NCBI GenBank assembly: GCA_018003015.1
Contig: JAGNEZ010000005.1
Span: forward strand, 1-64,000
Direction of reading: 5' to 3'
Length of the DNA stretch: 64,000 nt
Source: Phycisphaerae bacterium
GTDB taxonomy: Bacteria; Planctomycetota; Phycisphaerae; UBA1845; PWPN01
A program made the translations under genes and the position numbers. Shown here piece by piece: positions 16,652-25,502 of the stretch (positions are counted from its first letter, which is position 1; each line of letters opens with the position of its first letter). The notes under the pieces were generated by a model. The model searched no databases, had not been told where the DNA came from, and was given only the letters and a program-made list of their open reading frames with translations.

Positions 16652-19600
16652 ATGTATCCCGAGGATTCAGGACAGCGGACCGGTGTGGGCCTTGTCATGC
16701 GGATTGTCGTCGGCCTACTGCTGACGTCCACCTTCGCCGCCCAGGGCGCGCCGCTGATCACGTCCGTGACGGATGTTGCGGGCAATCCGCCCTTGATGAA
16801 CTATGGCGGCATCTACGGGTCGCAGCGTGAGAACGACAGCGGCTATCCCAACGCCACTCCGCCGGTGGCTCCGGCCATCCTATACTTCGGCGATCGTGTG
16901 TTCTGCATGACCGACCGGACGCACCAGTACGTGGCCCCGCGGTTTGAGGCGACCAGCGGCGTGCTGGGCGGGGATGCTCTGGGAGTCATTCCGCCCTACC
17001 TGGTTGGCGGCGAGTACGTTTCTACCCGGAATGACAACAAGAACGTTGCCGGTTTCCAGATTTCGGTCACGGTCGGCGCGGACGTCACCGCGTACCTGCT
17101 CATCGACAATCGGAATGGTGACACCAACAACGGTAATCCGCCCACGCTCGGGAACGGCACCATGGACTGGGTGGCTGCCGACGGGTGGACTCAGGCGGAT
17201 ACCGGTCTCTCCCCCAACATGCCGGACGGCTCGCGGCAGCCCGACTTCGTCGGCATCGACGAGGGAAGCAACCTCAATCCTGATCCCCCCAACACGGGCG
17301 CGGACTTCAACAACCGTCTGACGCTCACCACCAACCTGACTGGAGCCCCGGACAATTACTTCACCGTCTACAAGCAGGAGTTCAACGCCGGGGCGACGAT
17401 CGTGTTGAAGGAAGGCGACCTGGTGAACAGCAACAACGTGCACGGCATGGTAGTCGTCCCGAGACCCAGGGTCGTACCCGTCTGCGGTTTGCTGGTCGGC
17501 CCCGGGAACGTCTCGGCGCAGACCGCCGCGGGGGGCGCCGATCCAGTCGACTCGGTGGTCACCGTCCGGGCGTTCGGTGACGGCCCGGTTTCCTATCAGG
17601 CCCAGGAACTCGATGCCGACCAGAACGTCGCTAACGTTCCGTGGATGTCGCTGAGCAAGACCTTGGGCGGGCCAGTGGCCCCCCTGGGCAGCGACACGCT
17701 GTCGATCATTTACAGCATTACCGGCTTGAAGGTCGGAGTCTACAAGGCTTACGTCCGGATAACCGACACGTGCGACCCGACCCGGACATATCTGAGCGAA
17801 GTGACTCTTAGGATCCTTCCTGCGGACAGTGTCATCATTGGGATTTCGGAGTCCGGCGGCGATGGCGCAGGCTGGCCGGGTGCGCCCACCTCGCAGCGCG
17901 AGAATGACTACGGTTATCCCACCGCGGTGCCGCCGATTTCCGGGGCCATCGTGCCCTTCGATGCCAGCGCGCCGGGCGCACGGGTGTTCGCCTTCACCGA
18001 CCGCACGCACCAGTACGTCAGCGCTCGCTACGTCGAGGGAAGTGGCGTGCTGGCCACGGGCGGCGGCAATGTCGCTCCGGGCATACCGCCCTACCTGGTC
18101 GGCGGAGAGTATGTCTCGACCCGCAACAACAACCGCGACAACGCCGCCTTCAAGCTCAACGTCACCATCAATCCGAACCTGACCCGCGGCGTCTGGGCGT
18201 ATCTGCTGCTGGACAACCGACTTGGGCCTTCGGGCAACCAATCCAACGCCGACCCGCCGGTTCTGGGGAACGGCCTGATGGACTGGGTCGCGACTGACGG
18301 ATGGGCCCAGTACAGCACCGGGATGTTCCCGAACGGACAGCCCGACTATGTGGGTATCGACGAGGGAGGGACGCCGGGAAGCTGGAACGATCGCGCGGTG
18401 AATGCTGGCGGCCTTGATCAGTACCCCACCCAGTTCTACACCGTCTATCGGAAGGGTTTTGCCGGCGGCGAGATCATCCCCCTTCAACAGCAGAACGGTG
18501 GCGGCATCAACATGTACGGTCTGGTGGTGGTTCCGAGGATCCCGTGCCAGCTCAGCGTTCCGGGCAGTGTCAGCGCCACCGGGCTGCAGGATGGGGCCAA
18601 CCCGACCAATGTCATTGTGTCCATCAAGAACACCAGTGACGATCCGGTGGGTGTTTCCTACACGGTCGCCGAATTGGACGAGAACCAGAATGGTGCAGAC
18701 GTACCCTGGCTGGCCATCAGCAAGCTCGGCGGAGGGCCGATTGCCCAGGGCGCGACGGACACGCTGACACTCAGCTTTAATACGGCGGGCATGCTGATGG
18801 GCGACTACGTGGCTCATCTGCGGTTCACCAACGATTGCCCCGAACCGAAATCCAAGTTCATGAGAGTCGTCCTGACCATCCAACCGCCGGACCTGCGACT
18901 CCCGCAGCGGATGGCTCCCAACGGGATGTACGTCCAGCAGGTTGGCTCCATGACCTGGGACCAGGCCCGGGTGCACTACAACGCCAACATCAAGGGCAAT
19001 CTGCCGACCTTCCAGGGTGTTCCCGGTGACTGGACCGTCCCGGCGGACCGGTACATCGGCACGATCATTGGCAGTCACGCCGATATGTGGCTGCCGGGAA
19101 CCGACTCCGACGGGATCAGCTCCCTGGACGGCGCGAATCTGGGAGCCCTTCTGGGCACGGTCGAGGACACGTTCAAGTGGCTTGACGGCACCGCCGTCCC
19201 CACCGGTGACGTCAGCGTCGGCGGCCCGTGGAACACGGGCGAGCCCAACGACTACAACCTGGGCGTTCCCGGCGAGGATGCCATGGAGATCTACGCCAGT
19301 GGTTTGTGGAACGACAACGTCGTCGGGACGACGCTCGACCCGGCTCAGGGAGGTGGGGCTCGCCCGTACTACCTCCTGTACGACGGTGTGGATCTGAGCG
19401 CCCAGGGCAAGTTCAGAGTCATGTACCGGCCTGGCACGACCGCCAACCTGACCGAGGCGATCAATCTGCTCAATGGTCCGGCCGTCCTGGGGGATGCCAA
19501 GGGCCAGTACTACGCGATCAGCTTCGGCGACCCCGGCACAGGAGGGGGTGGGACCGGGAGCGGCGGCGCCTGGCGCGACTGGCCGAAGGCCCCCTGGCCG

Positions 19601-20272
19601 ACGGATGATCCGGTGGTGGCCAACAATGACGACGATAATTTCGTGAGCCGATCGACCGGCATCCTGATTGTTCCGGAGGCGGGGCAGTACACTTTTGTCG
19701 TCGCCCACGATGACGATTGCCTGTTCACCGTCGGCACTCAGCAGGCCGTCGGCGGGCCGTGCGATGGCTCCCAGCCGGTCTGCTCTCAGACCACGCTGGG
19801 GGGAGCAACGGCGAACGCCGTGGTGGTGACGTTTGCCCAGGCTGGTGAGTACCCGATGGAGCTGATCCAGAGAGAAGGTACTGGAGCATCTTACCTCCAG
19901 CTGTTCGCCGCTCAGGGCGACCGCACGGACGAGTTCAACAAGGGCTACCGTCAGGTCTTCCGTCTGGTTGGTGATGTGCTCGGCGGCGGCCTCGCGGTCA
20001 AGACGATCCCGGATGTGTGCGGTGTGGTGTTCGCCGATCGGGACCATGACGGGGATGTGGACCAGGTCGATTTCGGCCAGTTCCAGGCTTGCTTCAGCGG
20101 TAGTCTTGCCGCTCCAACCGACTGCAACTGCTTCGATCGGGACGGCTCCGACGCCTCGGGTGATGGTGACGTGGATGTGATGGACCTCCTGGCGTTCATG
20201 AATTGTTACACCGGTCCGGCGGTCGCTTGGTCGCAAGCGACGAATCCTGACTGCATCCCCGAGCGTCCATAG
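16652..20272 (+). CDS. large secreted modular protein: duplicated beta domain, C-type-lectin-like, PA14-like, dockerin-like tail
   Basis: The protein has 1206 residues; GGAAGGAGAG lies upstream of the ATG. The signal peptide is near residues 15-33. Two homologous units of about 290 residues follow (around 40-380 and 405-740), both with SQREND-GYP, FTDRTHQYV / MTDRTHQYV, PPYLVGGEYVSTRN, MDWVA-DGW and a shared VVVPR end. Residues about 770-900 look C-type-lectin-like (FKWLDGT, PWNTGEPNDYN, GLWNDN). Residues about 960-1110 resemble a PA14/anthrax-type domain (TGILIVPEAGQYTFVVAHDD). The C-terminus carries two Ca-binding loops (DRDHDGDVDQVDF, DASGDGDVDVMDL) of the dockerin/EF-hand type. It is probably a surface or secreted carbohydrate-binding protein. 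It stands alone, with its own hairpin after the stop. Confidence 0.85.
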   Translation: MYPEDSGQRTGVGLVMRIVVGLLLTSTFAAQGAPLITSVTDVAGNPPLMNYGGIYGSQRENDSGYPNATPPVAPAILYFGDRVFCMTDRTHQYVAPRFEATSGVLGGDALGVIPPYLVGGEYVSTRNDNKNVAGFQISVTVGADVTAYLLIDNRNGDTNNGNPPTLGNGTMDWVAADGWTQADTGLSPNMPDGSRQPDFVGIDEGSNLNPDPPNTGADFNNRLTLTTNLTGAPDNYFTVYKQEFNAGATIVLKEGDLVNSNNVHGMVVVPRPRVVPVCGLLVGPGNVSAQTAAGGADPVDSVVTVRAFGDGPVSYQAQELDADQNVANVPWMSLSKTLGGPVAPLGSDTLSIIYSITGLKVGVYKAYVRITDTCDPTRTYLSEVTLRILPADSVIIGISESGGDGAGWPGAPTSQRENDYGYPTAVPPISGAIVPFDASAPGARVFAFTDRTHQYVSARYVEGSGVLATGGGNVAPGIPPYLVGGEYVSTRNNNRDNAAFKLNVTINPNLTRGVWAYLLLDNRLGPSGNQSNADPPVLGNGLMDWVATDGWAQYSTGMFPNGQPDYVGIDEGGTPGSWNDRAVNAGGLDQYPTQFYTVYRKGFAGGEIIPLQQQNGGGINMYGLVVVPRIPCQLSVPGSVSATGLQDGANPTNVIVSIKNTSDDPVGVSYTVAELDENQNGADVPWLAISKLGGGPIAQGATDTLTLSFNTAGMLMGDYVAHLRFTNDCPEPKSKFMRVVLTIQPPDLRLPQRMAPNGMYVQQVGSMTWDQARVHYNANIKGNLPTFQGVPGDWTVPADRYIGTIIGSHADMWLPGTDSDGISSLDGANLGALLGTVEDTFKWLDGTAVPTGDVSVGGPWNTGEPNDYNLGVPGEDAMEIYASGLWNDNVVGTTLDPAQGGGARPYYLLYDGVDLSAQGKFRVMYRPGTTANLTEAINLLNGPAVLGDAKGQYYAISFGDPGTGGGGTGSGGAWRDWPKAPWPTDDPVVANNDDDNFVSRSTGILIVPEAGQYTFVVAHDDDCLFTVGTQQAVGGPCDGSQPVCSQTTLGGATANAVVVTFAQAGEYPMELIQREGTGASYLQLFAAQGDRTDEFNKGYRQVFRLVGDVLGGGLAVKTIPDVCGVVFADRDHDGDVDQVDFGQFQACFSGSLAAPTDCNCFDRDGSDASGDGDVDVMDLLAFMNCYTGPAVAWSQATNPDCIPERP

Positions 20273-20279
20273 GCTATTC

Positions 20280-20331
20280 GAGGTGTGCAGGGGGGGCGGC
20301 GCGCGTAGCCGCCTCCCTGCTCGCACACCTC
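20280..20331 (+). terminator. long stem-loop after the 1206-residue protein gene
   Basis: GAGGTGTGC (20280-20288) pairs perfectly with GCACACCTC (20323-20331), and inner GGCGGC/GCCGCC and GGG/CCC segments extend the stem. It begins eight bases after the stop codon. No T-run follows, so it may block 3' decay or act with Rho rather than as a classical intrinsic terminator. Confidence 0.6.
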
Positions 20332-20530
20332 TCTGACGCTGCAACCACCTGCGGAAGCCCCCCCCCACCTTCGAACCGAACTTCGCTGAACCCGAGGCAG
20401 TGAGTGGTTACGGACCGTCGCCCGAGAAGCCCCTCCCGAATCGGATGGCACCCCGATCCGAAGGTGAACCCTTGCTCCACCAAGTCCACAGGAGTCATCT
20501 GCGGAATCGCTGGCGGGGGGTGGGGCGGGC

Positions 20531-20559
20531 TTGCAATGCGGAACGCGAAGCCTTATAGT
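20531..20559 (+). promoter_or_regulatory. sigma-70 promoter of rpsO
   Basis: TTGCAA (20531-20536) and TATAGT (20554-20559) are separated by exactly 17 bases. The predicted start near 20566 gives a leader of about 100 bases before the rpsO ATG, and there is no competing gene. Confidence 0.7.
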
Positions 20560-20609
20560 ACCGAACGAAGAATGGAAAGAGTGTAAGGGAAATGTTAGGT
20601 TTGGCATCG

Positions 20610-20627
20610 GCCGGAGCGGACTCCGGC
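20610..20627 (+). promoter_or_regulatory. rpsO leader hairpin, candidate S15 autoregulation site
   Basis: A perfect seven-base stem, GCCGGAG and CTCCGGC, closes a CGGA tetraloop in the predicted rpsO leader, 40 bases before the start codon. In several bacteria S15 represses its own mRNA through leader structures that differ between lineages. A role here is inferred from position only. Confidence 0.45.
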
Positions 20628-20667
20628 GGGTGGACCTGAACCGTAACGGAAGGTGCTGCAGGCAGTT

Positions 20668-20937
20668 ATGGCGATCACGGCTGAACAGAAGCGGGAATTG
20701 GTCGGAACGCACCGGACCCATGAGAAGGACACCGGATCGCCCGAAGTCCAGATTGCCTTGTTGACGCAGCGGATCAACCAATTGACCGAGCATCTCAAGA
20801 CGCACAAGAAGGATGAGTCTTCGCGGCGTGGACTGCTGATGATGGTTGGTCACCGGAATGGTCTGCTGAAGTACCTGGCGGCCACCGACCGCCAGCGGTA
20901 TCTGAGCTTGATTGCCCGTCTCGGCCTGCGCAAGTAG
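20668..20937 (+). CDS. rpsO: 30S ribosomal protein S15
   Basis: The protein has 89 residues, the standard S15 length, starting [12 protein letters not shown] at 20668. The family motifs are [37 protein letters not shown] and [11 protein letters not shown]15 binds the central domain of 16S rRNA early in 30S assembly. A GGAAGG lies some 14 bases before the ATG, a long spacing that fits regulation by leader folding. rpsO followed by pnp is a widely conserved pair. Confidence 0.98.
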   Translation: MAITAEQKRELVGTHRTHEKDTGSPEVQIALLTQRINQLTEHLKTHKKDESSRRGLLMMVGHRNGLLKYLAATDRQRYLSLIARLGLRK

Positions 20938-21172
20938 CCTGCTCTGGCACGCATCCTCCGGCCACTCTGGTTCCTATCGAAGCGCTCCGGGCCAATCCCC
21001 AGGCACTGGGTGCTTCAAGTTCCGGCTGCCTGATGAGCAACGACACAAGACGCCCTGCATCCGGCGACCGACGAGGTTGCTCACCTACCTGGCGTTTCTC
21101 TCTTCACTCGTTTTCGAGCTTACAGTTGAGGTTATGGTTATTCAAGTAGGACAGTGGTTAAGGCGGTATTGA

Positions 21173-23284
21173 ATGGAAACAATCAGAGTTGAAACAGAGG
21201 TTGGTGGCCGCAAGCTCGTCCTGGAGACGGGCAAGATCGCCAAGCAAGCTGACGGCGCGGTGATGGTCAGCTACGGAGACAGTGTAGTTCTGGGCACGGC
21301 GGTTCGTGCCGCTCCCCGGGAGGGGATCGACTTTTTCCCGCTGACGGTGGATTACCGGGAGAAGGCGTATGCTGCGGGCAAGTTTCCCGGGGGTTTCTTC
21401 AAGCGGGAGGGACGGCCGACGAGCAAGGAAATCCTGACGATGCGGATGATTGACCGGCCGATCCGCCCGTTGTTTCCTGAAGGTTTCATGGACGAGATCC
21501 AGATTCAGTGTTTTGTGTTGGCGGCCGATCCGACGCTGGATTCGGACATTTCGGCGATTGTGTCGGGTTCGGCGGCTCTGTCGCTGAGTTCGGCTCCGTT
21601 TGAAGGTCCGATTGGTGCGGTTCGCGTGGGTCGGGTGGAGGGGCAGCTGATCATCAACCCGACGTATGCGCAGCTTGAGGTTTCCGACCTGGACATGATT
21701 CTGGCCGGTCACAAGGACGCGGTGAACATGATCGAGGTGGGTGCCCGGGAGATCAGTGAGGAGGTTGCGGCGGAGGCGATCGCTTTTGGTTACGAGTCGA
21801 TCAAGGCGATCTGTGCGGCGATTGCGGAGTTACGGGGGAAGGCGGGCAAGGAGCGGGCCTGGGTGCCGCCGGAGCCGAACAGGGAGTTGGCCCGGCTGGT
21901 GCGTGAGAAGACGTACGATGAGTGTGTCAAGCGGCGTCAGATTGTCGGGAAGCTGGAGCGGCAGGCGGCGATGAAGGAGTTGTACGATTCGGTGATGGAC
22001 GAGTTGTCGCCGAAGGACGTGGAGAAGCCGCCGTTTGAGCGGAATGCGGTGTTCGATGCGTTGCAGAAGATTGAGGAGGAAGTGATCACCAATCTGGTGC
22101 TGACGACGGGTCGGCGGACGGACGGGCGTGGACCGACGGATCTGCGGGAGATCAGTGGCGAGGTGGGTTTGTTGCCGCGGACTCACGGTTCGGCCCTGTT
22201 CACGCGTGGTGAGACACAGGCGATTGTGGTGACGACCCTGGGTACTGCGCGGGACGAGCAGATCATTGACGGGCTGGCGGAGGAGTATCGGCGCAAGTTC
22301 ATGCTGCACTACAACTTCCCGCCGTTCTGCGTGGGCGAGGCCCGGCGGATCAGTGGTCCCGGTCGCCGGGAGATTGGGCATGGTGCTTTGGCGGAGCGGT
22401 CGTTGGAGGCGGTGCTTCCGAATGTCGAGCAGTTTCCGTACACGATCCGGGTGGTCAGCGAGATCACCGAATCGAACGGTTCCAGCTCGATGGCGAGTGT
22501 CTGCGGGGGCACGCTGGCGTTGATGGATGCGGGGGTACCGATTTCCCAGCCGGTCGCGGGCATTTCGATCGGCAGTTTTCACAACGATGAGAAGCGGATG
22601 TTGGTGACGGACATCATTGGGGAGGAGGACCACTTTGGGGACATGGATTTCAAGGTTGCGGGGACGCAGCGGGGCATTACGGGAATTCAGTTGGACTTGA
22701 AGGAGCGGGGAATTTCTCAGGAGACGATCGTAGCCGTACTGGCCCAGGCCAAGGCTGCCCGGATCCAGATACTGCGGAAGATGCTGGCGGTGCTTTCGCG
22801 TCCCCGGAAAGAAATCAGCCGGTACGCACCGCGGATCTTGACGATGAAGATCAATCCTGAGAAAATCGGGGCGGTCATCGGGCCGGGCGGCAAGGGTATC
22901 CGGGGCATCGAGGGAACGACCGGTGCCACGATCGATATCGAGGACGATGGCAGTGTGACCATTTCTTGTTTGGAGATGGAAGGCGCCCTCAAAGCACGAG
23001 AGATGATCGAACTGATCACGGAGGGTGTCAAAGTCGGGACGATCTGCACTGGGCGAGTGACCAGCGTGAAGGATTTCGGTGCGTTTATTGAAGTTGCACC
23101 GGGACAAGACGGGCTGTGCCATATCAGCGAACTGTCGGACGGGTTTGTCAAGTCGGTGAATGAAGTTTGCCGTGTCGGCGACCAAGTGCGTGTCAAGGTC
23201 ATCGCCGTCGACGATCAGGGACGGATCAAGTTAAGCCGCAAGGTTCTGCTCCTTGAGGAAGCGGCCGAGGCGAAGAAACAGTAG
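21173..23284 (+). CDS. pnp: polyribonucleotide nucleotidyltransferase (PNPase)
   Basis: The protein has 703 residues, full length. The first RNase PH domain (METIRVETEVGGRKLVLETG; YREKAYAAGKFPGGFFKREG) is followed by the helical PNPase domain and the second, catalytic RNase PH domain (GRGPTDLREISGEVGLLPRT; HGSALFTRGETQ; GDMDFKVAGTQRGITGIQLD). Then come a KH domain (IGAVIGPGGKGIRGIE, around 560) and an S1 domain (GTICTGRVTSVKDFGAFIEV, around 620). It degrades RNA 3' to 5' with phosphate and contributes to mRNA turnover. It follows rpsO after 235 bases in which I see no clear terminator, so read-through is likely. Codon use drifts to G/T-rich third positions compared with neighbours. Confidence 0.98.
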   Translation: METIRVETEVGGRKLVLETGKIAKQADGAVMVSYGDSVVLGTAVRAAPREGIDFFPLTVDYREKAYAAGKFPGGFFKREGRPTSKEILTMRMIDRPIRPLFPEGFMDEIQIQCFVLAADPTLDSDISAIVSGSAALSLSSAPFEGPIGAVRVGRVEGQLIINPTYAQLEVSDLDMILAGHKDAVNMIEVGAREISEEVAAEAIAFGYESIKAICAAIAELRGKAGKERAWVPPEPNRELARLVREKTYDECVKRRQIVGKLERQAAMKELYDSVMDELSPKDVEKPPFERNAVFDALQKIEEEVITNLVLTTGRRTDGRGPTDLREISGEVGLLPRTHGSALFTRGETQAIVVTTLGTARDEQIIDGLAEEYRRKFMLHYNFPPFCVGEARRISGPGRREIGHGALAERSLEAVLPNVEQFPYTIRVVSEITESNGSSSMASVCGGTLALMDAGVPISQPVAGISIGSFHNDEKRMLVTDIIGEEDHFGDMDFKVAGTQRGITGIQLDLKERGISQETIVAVLAQAKAARIQILRKMLAVLSRPRKEISRYAPRILTMKINPEKIGAVIGPGGKGIRGIEGTTGATIDIEDDGSVTISCLEMEGALKAREMIELITEGVKVGTICTGRVTSVKDFGAFIEVAPGQDGLCHISELSDGFVKSVNEVCRVGDQVRVKVIAVDDQGRIKLSRKVLLLEEAAEAKKQ

Positions 23285-23326
23285 CGCACGAAGCCCACCT
23301 GTGCCGGCGCGGCGGAGGAGTCTGCC

Positions 23327-23557
23327 ATGGACGTCGGTACGGTGAAATGGTTCGACAGCAAGAAGGGCTTTGGTTTCATCAAGGGCCACGAGGAAGGGCA
23401 CGACATTTTCGTGCACTACTCCAGCATTGAAGGCGACGGTTTCCGCAGCCTGAAGAATGGTGAGCCGGTCGAGTACGAGTTGATCGAGTCCGCCAAGGGT
23501 CTCCAAGCCCAGCATGTTCGACCGCGGAAGGGCATCGCCTCGACCGTGGCGTCGTAA
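23327..23557 (+). CDS. cold-shock domain protein (CspA family)
   Basis: The protein has 76 residues forming one OB-fold cold-shock domain with RNP1 (KKGFGFIKG) and RNP2 (DIFVHYSSI). GGAGGAG stands six bases before the ATG. Such proteins bind single-stranded RNA and melt structure. It lies 42 bases after pnp, and a joint transcript with this RNA-degradation gene would make functional sense. The tail PRKGIASTVAS is slightly longer than in E. coli CspA. Confidence 0.95.
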   Translation: MDVGTVKWFDSKKGFGFIKGHEEGHDIFVHYSSIEGDGFRSLKNGEPVEYELIESAKGLQAQHVRPRKGIASTVAS

Positions 23558-23684
23558 GCGGGGGCGGGTGTTATCGGCGGATGGGATGTCCGGGGTGTTC
23601 CGGGCCTTCGAGCCTGCGGGACCGTTGTGGGTCTCTTCGGCGATCAGCGGCGATGTGGCGGGCGTACACGCGTTCACCGGGCAC

Positions 23685-23713
23685 TTAACCTTTAACCTCG
23701 TTTGTTTTAAGAT
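23685..23713 (+). promoter_or_regulatory. possible promoter of the NtrC-type regulator
   Basis: TTAACC (23685-23690) and TAAGAT (23708-23713) lie 17 bases apart in an AT-rich island 64 bases before the chosen ATG. Each box matches the consensus at four of six positions. Confidence 0.35.
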
Positions 23714-23776
23714 GATTTCACTTCTGCGCGGGGTCCGAGGTTTGCGCGGAAGGTGGGTTATGTTTGGCAGGTTCGT

Positions 23777-25144
23777 ATGGGTGACACGGCTTTCATCCTG
23801 ATTGTGGAGGACGATGGCGGGCACGCGGAAGCCTTGGCCAACGGGCTGCGTGAGCAAGGGCACGCCTGCCGTGTGGTCCAATCGGCGGCTGAGGCCTTGG
23901 AAAGCCTGCACAGCCGGCAGCCCGACGTCATCCTGGCCGAGAAGCAGCTTGTTCAGGCGGAAGGCAACGGCAGCGTGTTGCGGGAATCCGAGCGGCTGGC
24001 CCCGGACGCGGAGATCATTCTCATGGCCCCGGAGGAGGAGGCTCACGTTTCCGGGGGCGAGATCCATGGAGGCCAGAACCGGGTATTCCAGGTTGTGGCC
24101 AAGCCGGTGTCGTTCGAGGACATTCAGGGCGTGATTCACCGGGCCGCGGAGTTGGCCAAGCGGCACCGTGCTGATCGAGCCCTGAAGGAGCAGGCTGAGC
24201 GCCGCTTCGAGTTTGAGGGCATTGTCACGGGCAACAGCCACATGATGCGGATCATCCGCATGATCCAGCGGGTTGCCAACAGCAAGCTGACCGTGTTGAT
24301 TCTGGGGGAGTCCGGCACTGGCAAGGAGCTTGTCGCCCAGGCGATTCACCGTCACTCTCCGCGTACCCGGAAGCCCTACCGGGCGATCAACTGTGCGGGC
24401 CTCAACGAGAACCTGCTGGAGAGCCAGCTTTTCGGGCACGTGAAAGGTGCTTTTACGGGAGCGGTCAGTGATCACAAGGGGCTGTTTGAGGTCGTGGATG
24501 GAGGGACGCTGTTTCTGGACGAAGTGGGCGACATGCCCATTCCCATGCAGGCGAAGCTGCTGAGGACGCTGGAGAACGGCGAGATTCTGCCGGTGGGTGG
24601 CAACGAGATACGCCGGGTGGATGTCCGGGTGGTGGCCGCCACTCGGCGTGACATTCGCGAGATGGTGGAGAAGCACACCTTCCGGGACGATCTGTTCTAC
24701 CGGCTGAACCAGGCGGTGATTCGGGTTCCCCCGCTTCGGGAGCGGCGTGACGATATTCCGTTGCTGATCGAGCATTTTCTGAACGATGCGGCCAAGGTTC
24801 ACGACAAGCCGGCGATTTCGATCTCGCCTGAGGTTGTCCGCAAGCTGACCGGGTCCCAGTGGCCGGGCAACATTCGCGAGCTCCGGAGTGTCATTGACCA
24901 GATGGTGGTGCTAGCGGAGGGGCCGGGAATCACGGTTGACGATCTGCCGGAGCACATTCGTGGCAGTACGGACATTGTCCTGGCGGCGCTGCCGGGCACG
25001 ACGGGGCTGACCATGGAGCAGATGGAGAAGCTGCACATTGCCAGTACGCTGAAGCTCACGGGCGGGAACCGGGAGAAGACGGCGAAGATCTTGGGCATCG
25101 GGGCCCGGACCCTGTACCGCAAGCTGCGCGAGTATGGTCTGTGA
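23777..25144 (+). CDS. sigma-54-dependent transcriptional activator with phosphomimetic-like receiver
   Basis: The protein has 455 residues from ATG 23777; a GTG at 23753 is possible but has no ribosome site. Residues 1-120 form a receiver (FILIVEDDGG; VVAKPVS) in which the acceptor Asp is Glu55 (PDVILAEKQL) and the switch Thr/Ser is lost (EIILMAPEEE). The AAA+ domain is complete: Walker A GESGTGKE, the sigma-54 contact loop GAFTGA, Walker B TLFLDEVGDM, and RDDLFYRLN. A Fis-type HTH ends the protein (TGGNREKTAKILGIGARTLY). It should open sigma-54 promoters without phosphorylation. No kinase gene is adjacent, in keeping with that. Confidence 0.92.
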   Translation: MGDTAFILIVEDDGGHAEALANGLREQGHACRVVQSAAEALESLHSRQPDVILAEKQLVQAEGNGSVLRESERLAPDAEIILMAPEEEAHVSGGEIHGGQNRVFQVVAKPVSFEDIQGVIHRAAELAKRHRADRALKEQAERRFEFEGIVTGNSHMMRIIRMIQRVANSKLTVLILGESGTGKELVAQAIHRHSPRTRKPYRAINCAGLNENLLESQLFGHVKGAFTGAVSDHKGLFEVVDGGTLFLDEVGDMPIPMQAKLLRTLENGEILPVGGNEIRRVDVRVVAATRRDIREMVEKHTFRDDLFYRLNQAVIRVPPLRERRDDIPLLIEHFLNDAAKVHDKPAISISPEVVRKLTGSQWPGNIRELRSVIDQMVVLAEGPGITVDDLPEHIRGSTDIVLAALPGTTGLTMEQMEKLHIASTLKLTGGNREKTAKILGIGARTLYRKLREYGL

Positions 25145-25199
25145 GGCGTGGGGAGTGATGATGACCGGGCGGTGGGGTGTCCGGTGCCATTAGGTTAGG

Positions 25200-25388
25200 T
25201 CAGCGGCGGCCGCCAAAGGACTCCCAGTGAATCACCTGGTCCAGCGTCCGTTTCTGGGGGGAAGGCATGTCGACGGGGTATCCGAGGGCGATGAGGGAGA
25301 CGAGCCGCATCTTGTCGGGAGCGCCGACCAGCTTGATGATTTCGTCCGCGTAGGGTTTCTTGTCGCCGGCGACCCAGCAGGAACAATG
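25200..25388 (-). pseudogene. nitroreductase-family C-terminal remnant
   Basis: A minus-strand frame of 62 codons with no start encodes a good nitroreductase C-terminus: CSCWVAGDKKPYADEIIKLV, then LVSLIALGYPVDMP and a VIHWESFGG end. Upstream of residue 1 the similarity stops, and the next codons (NHQANCPRTFPQNH) look unlike the family, so the FMN-binding N-terminal two thirds are missing. It is a 5'-truncated relic, probably left by a deletion between the sigma-54 activator and the CBM48 gene. Confidence 0.72.
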
Positions 25389-25502
25389 GTTTTGCGGGAA
25401 GGTCCGCGGGCAGTTGGCTTGGTGGTTAGGCGTTTCGGTTTCCCGTTTCGGCTCAGAAGCGGAGGGCGTTCTCCTGACGGGGCCGAAGGGGAGTTTCGTT
25501 TC

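Noticed and set aside
16880-20368. 1162-codon frame antisense to the secreted protein
   Set aside because: It lies fully opposite a gene with a clear signal peptide, repeats and ribosome site; composition is typical of a reverse-frame shadow.
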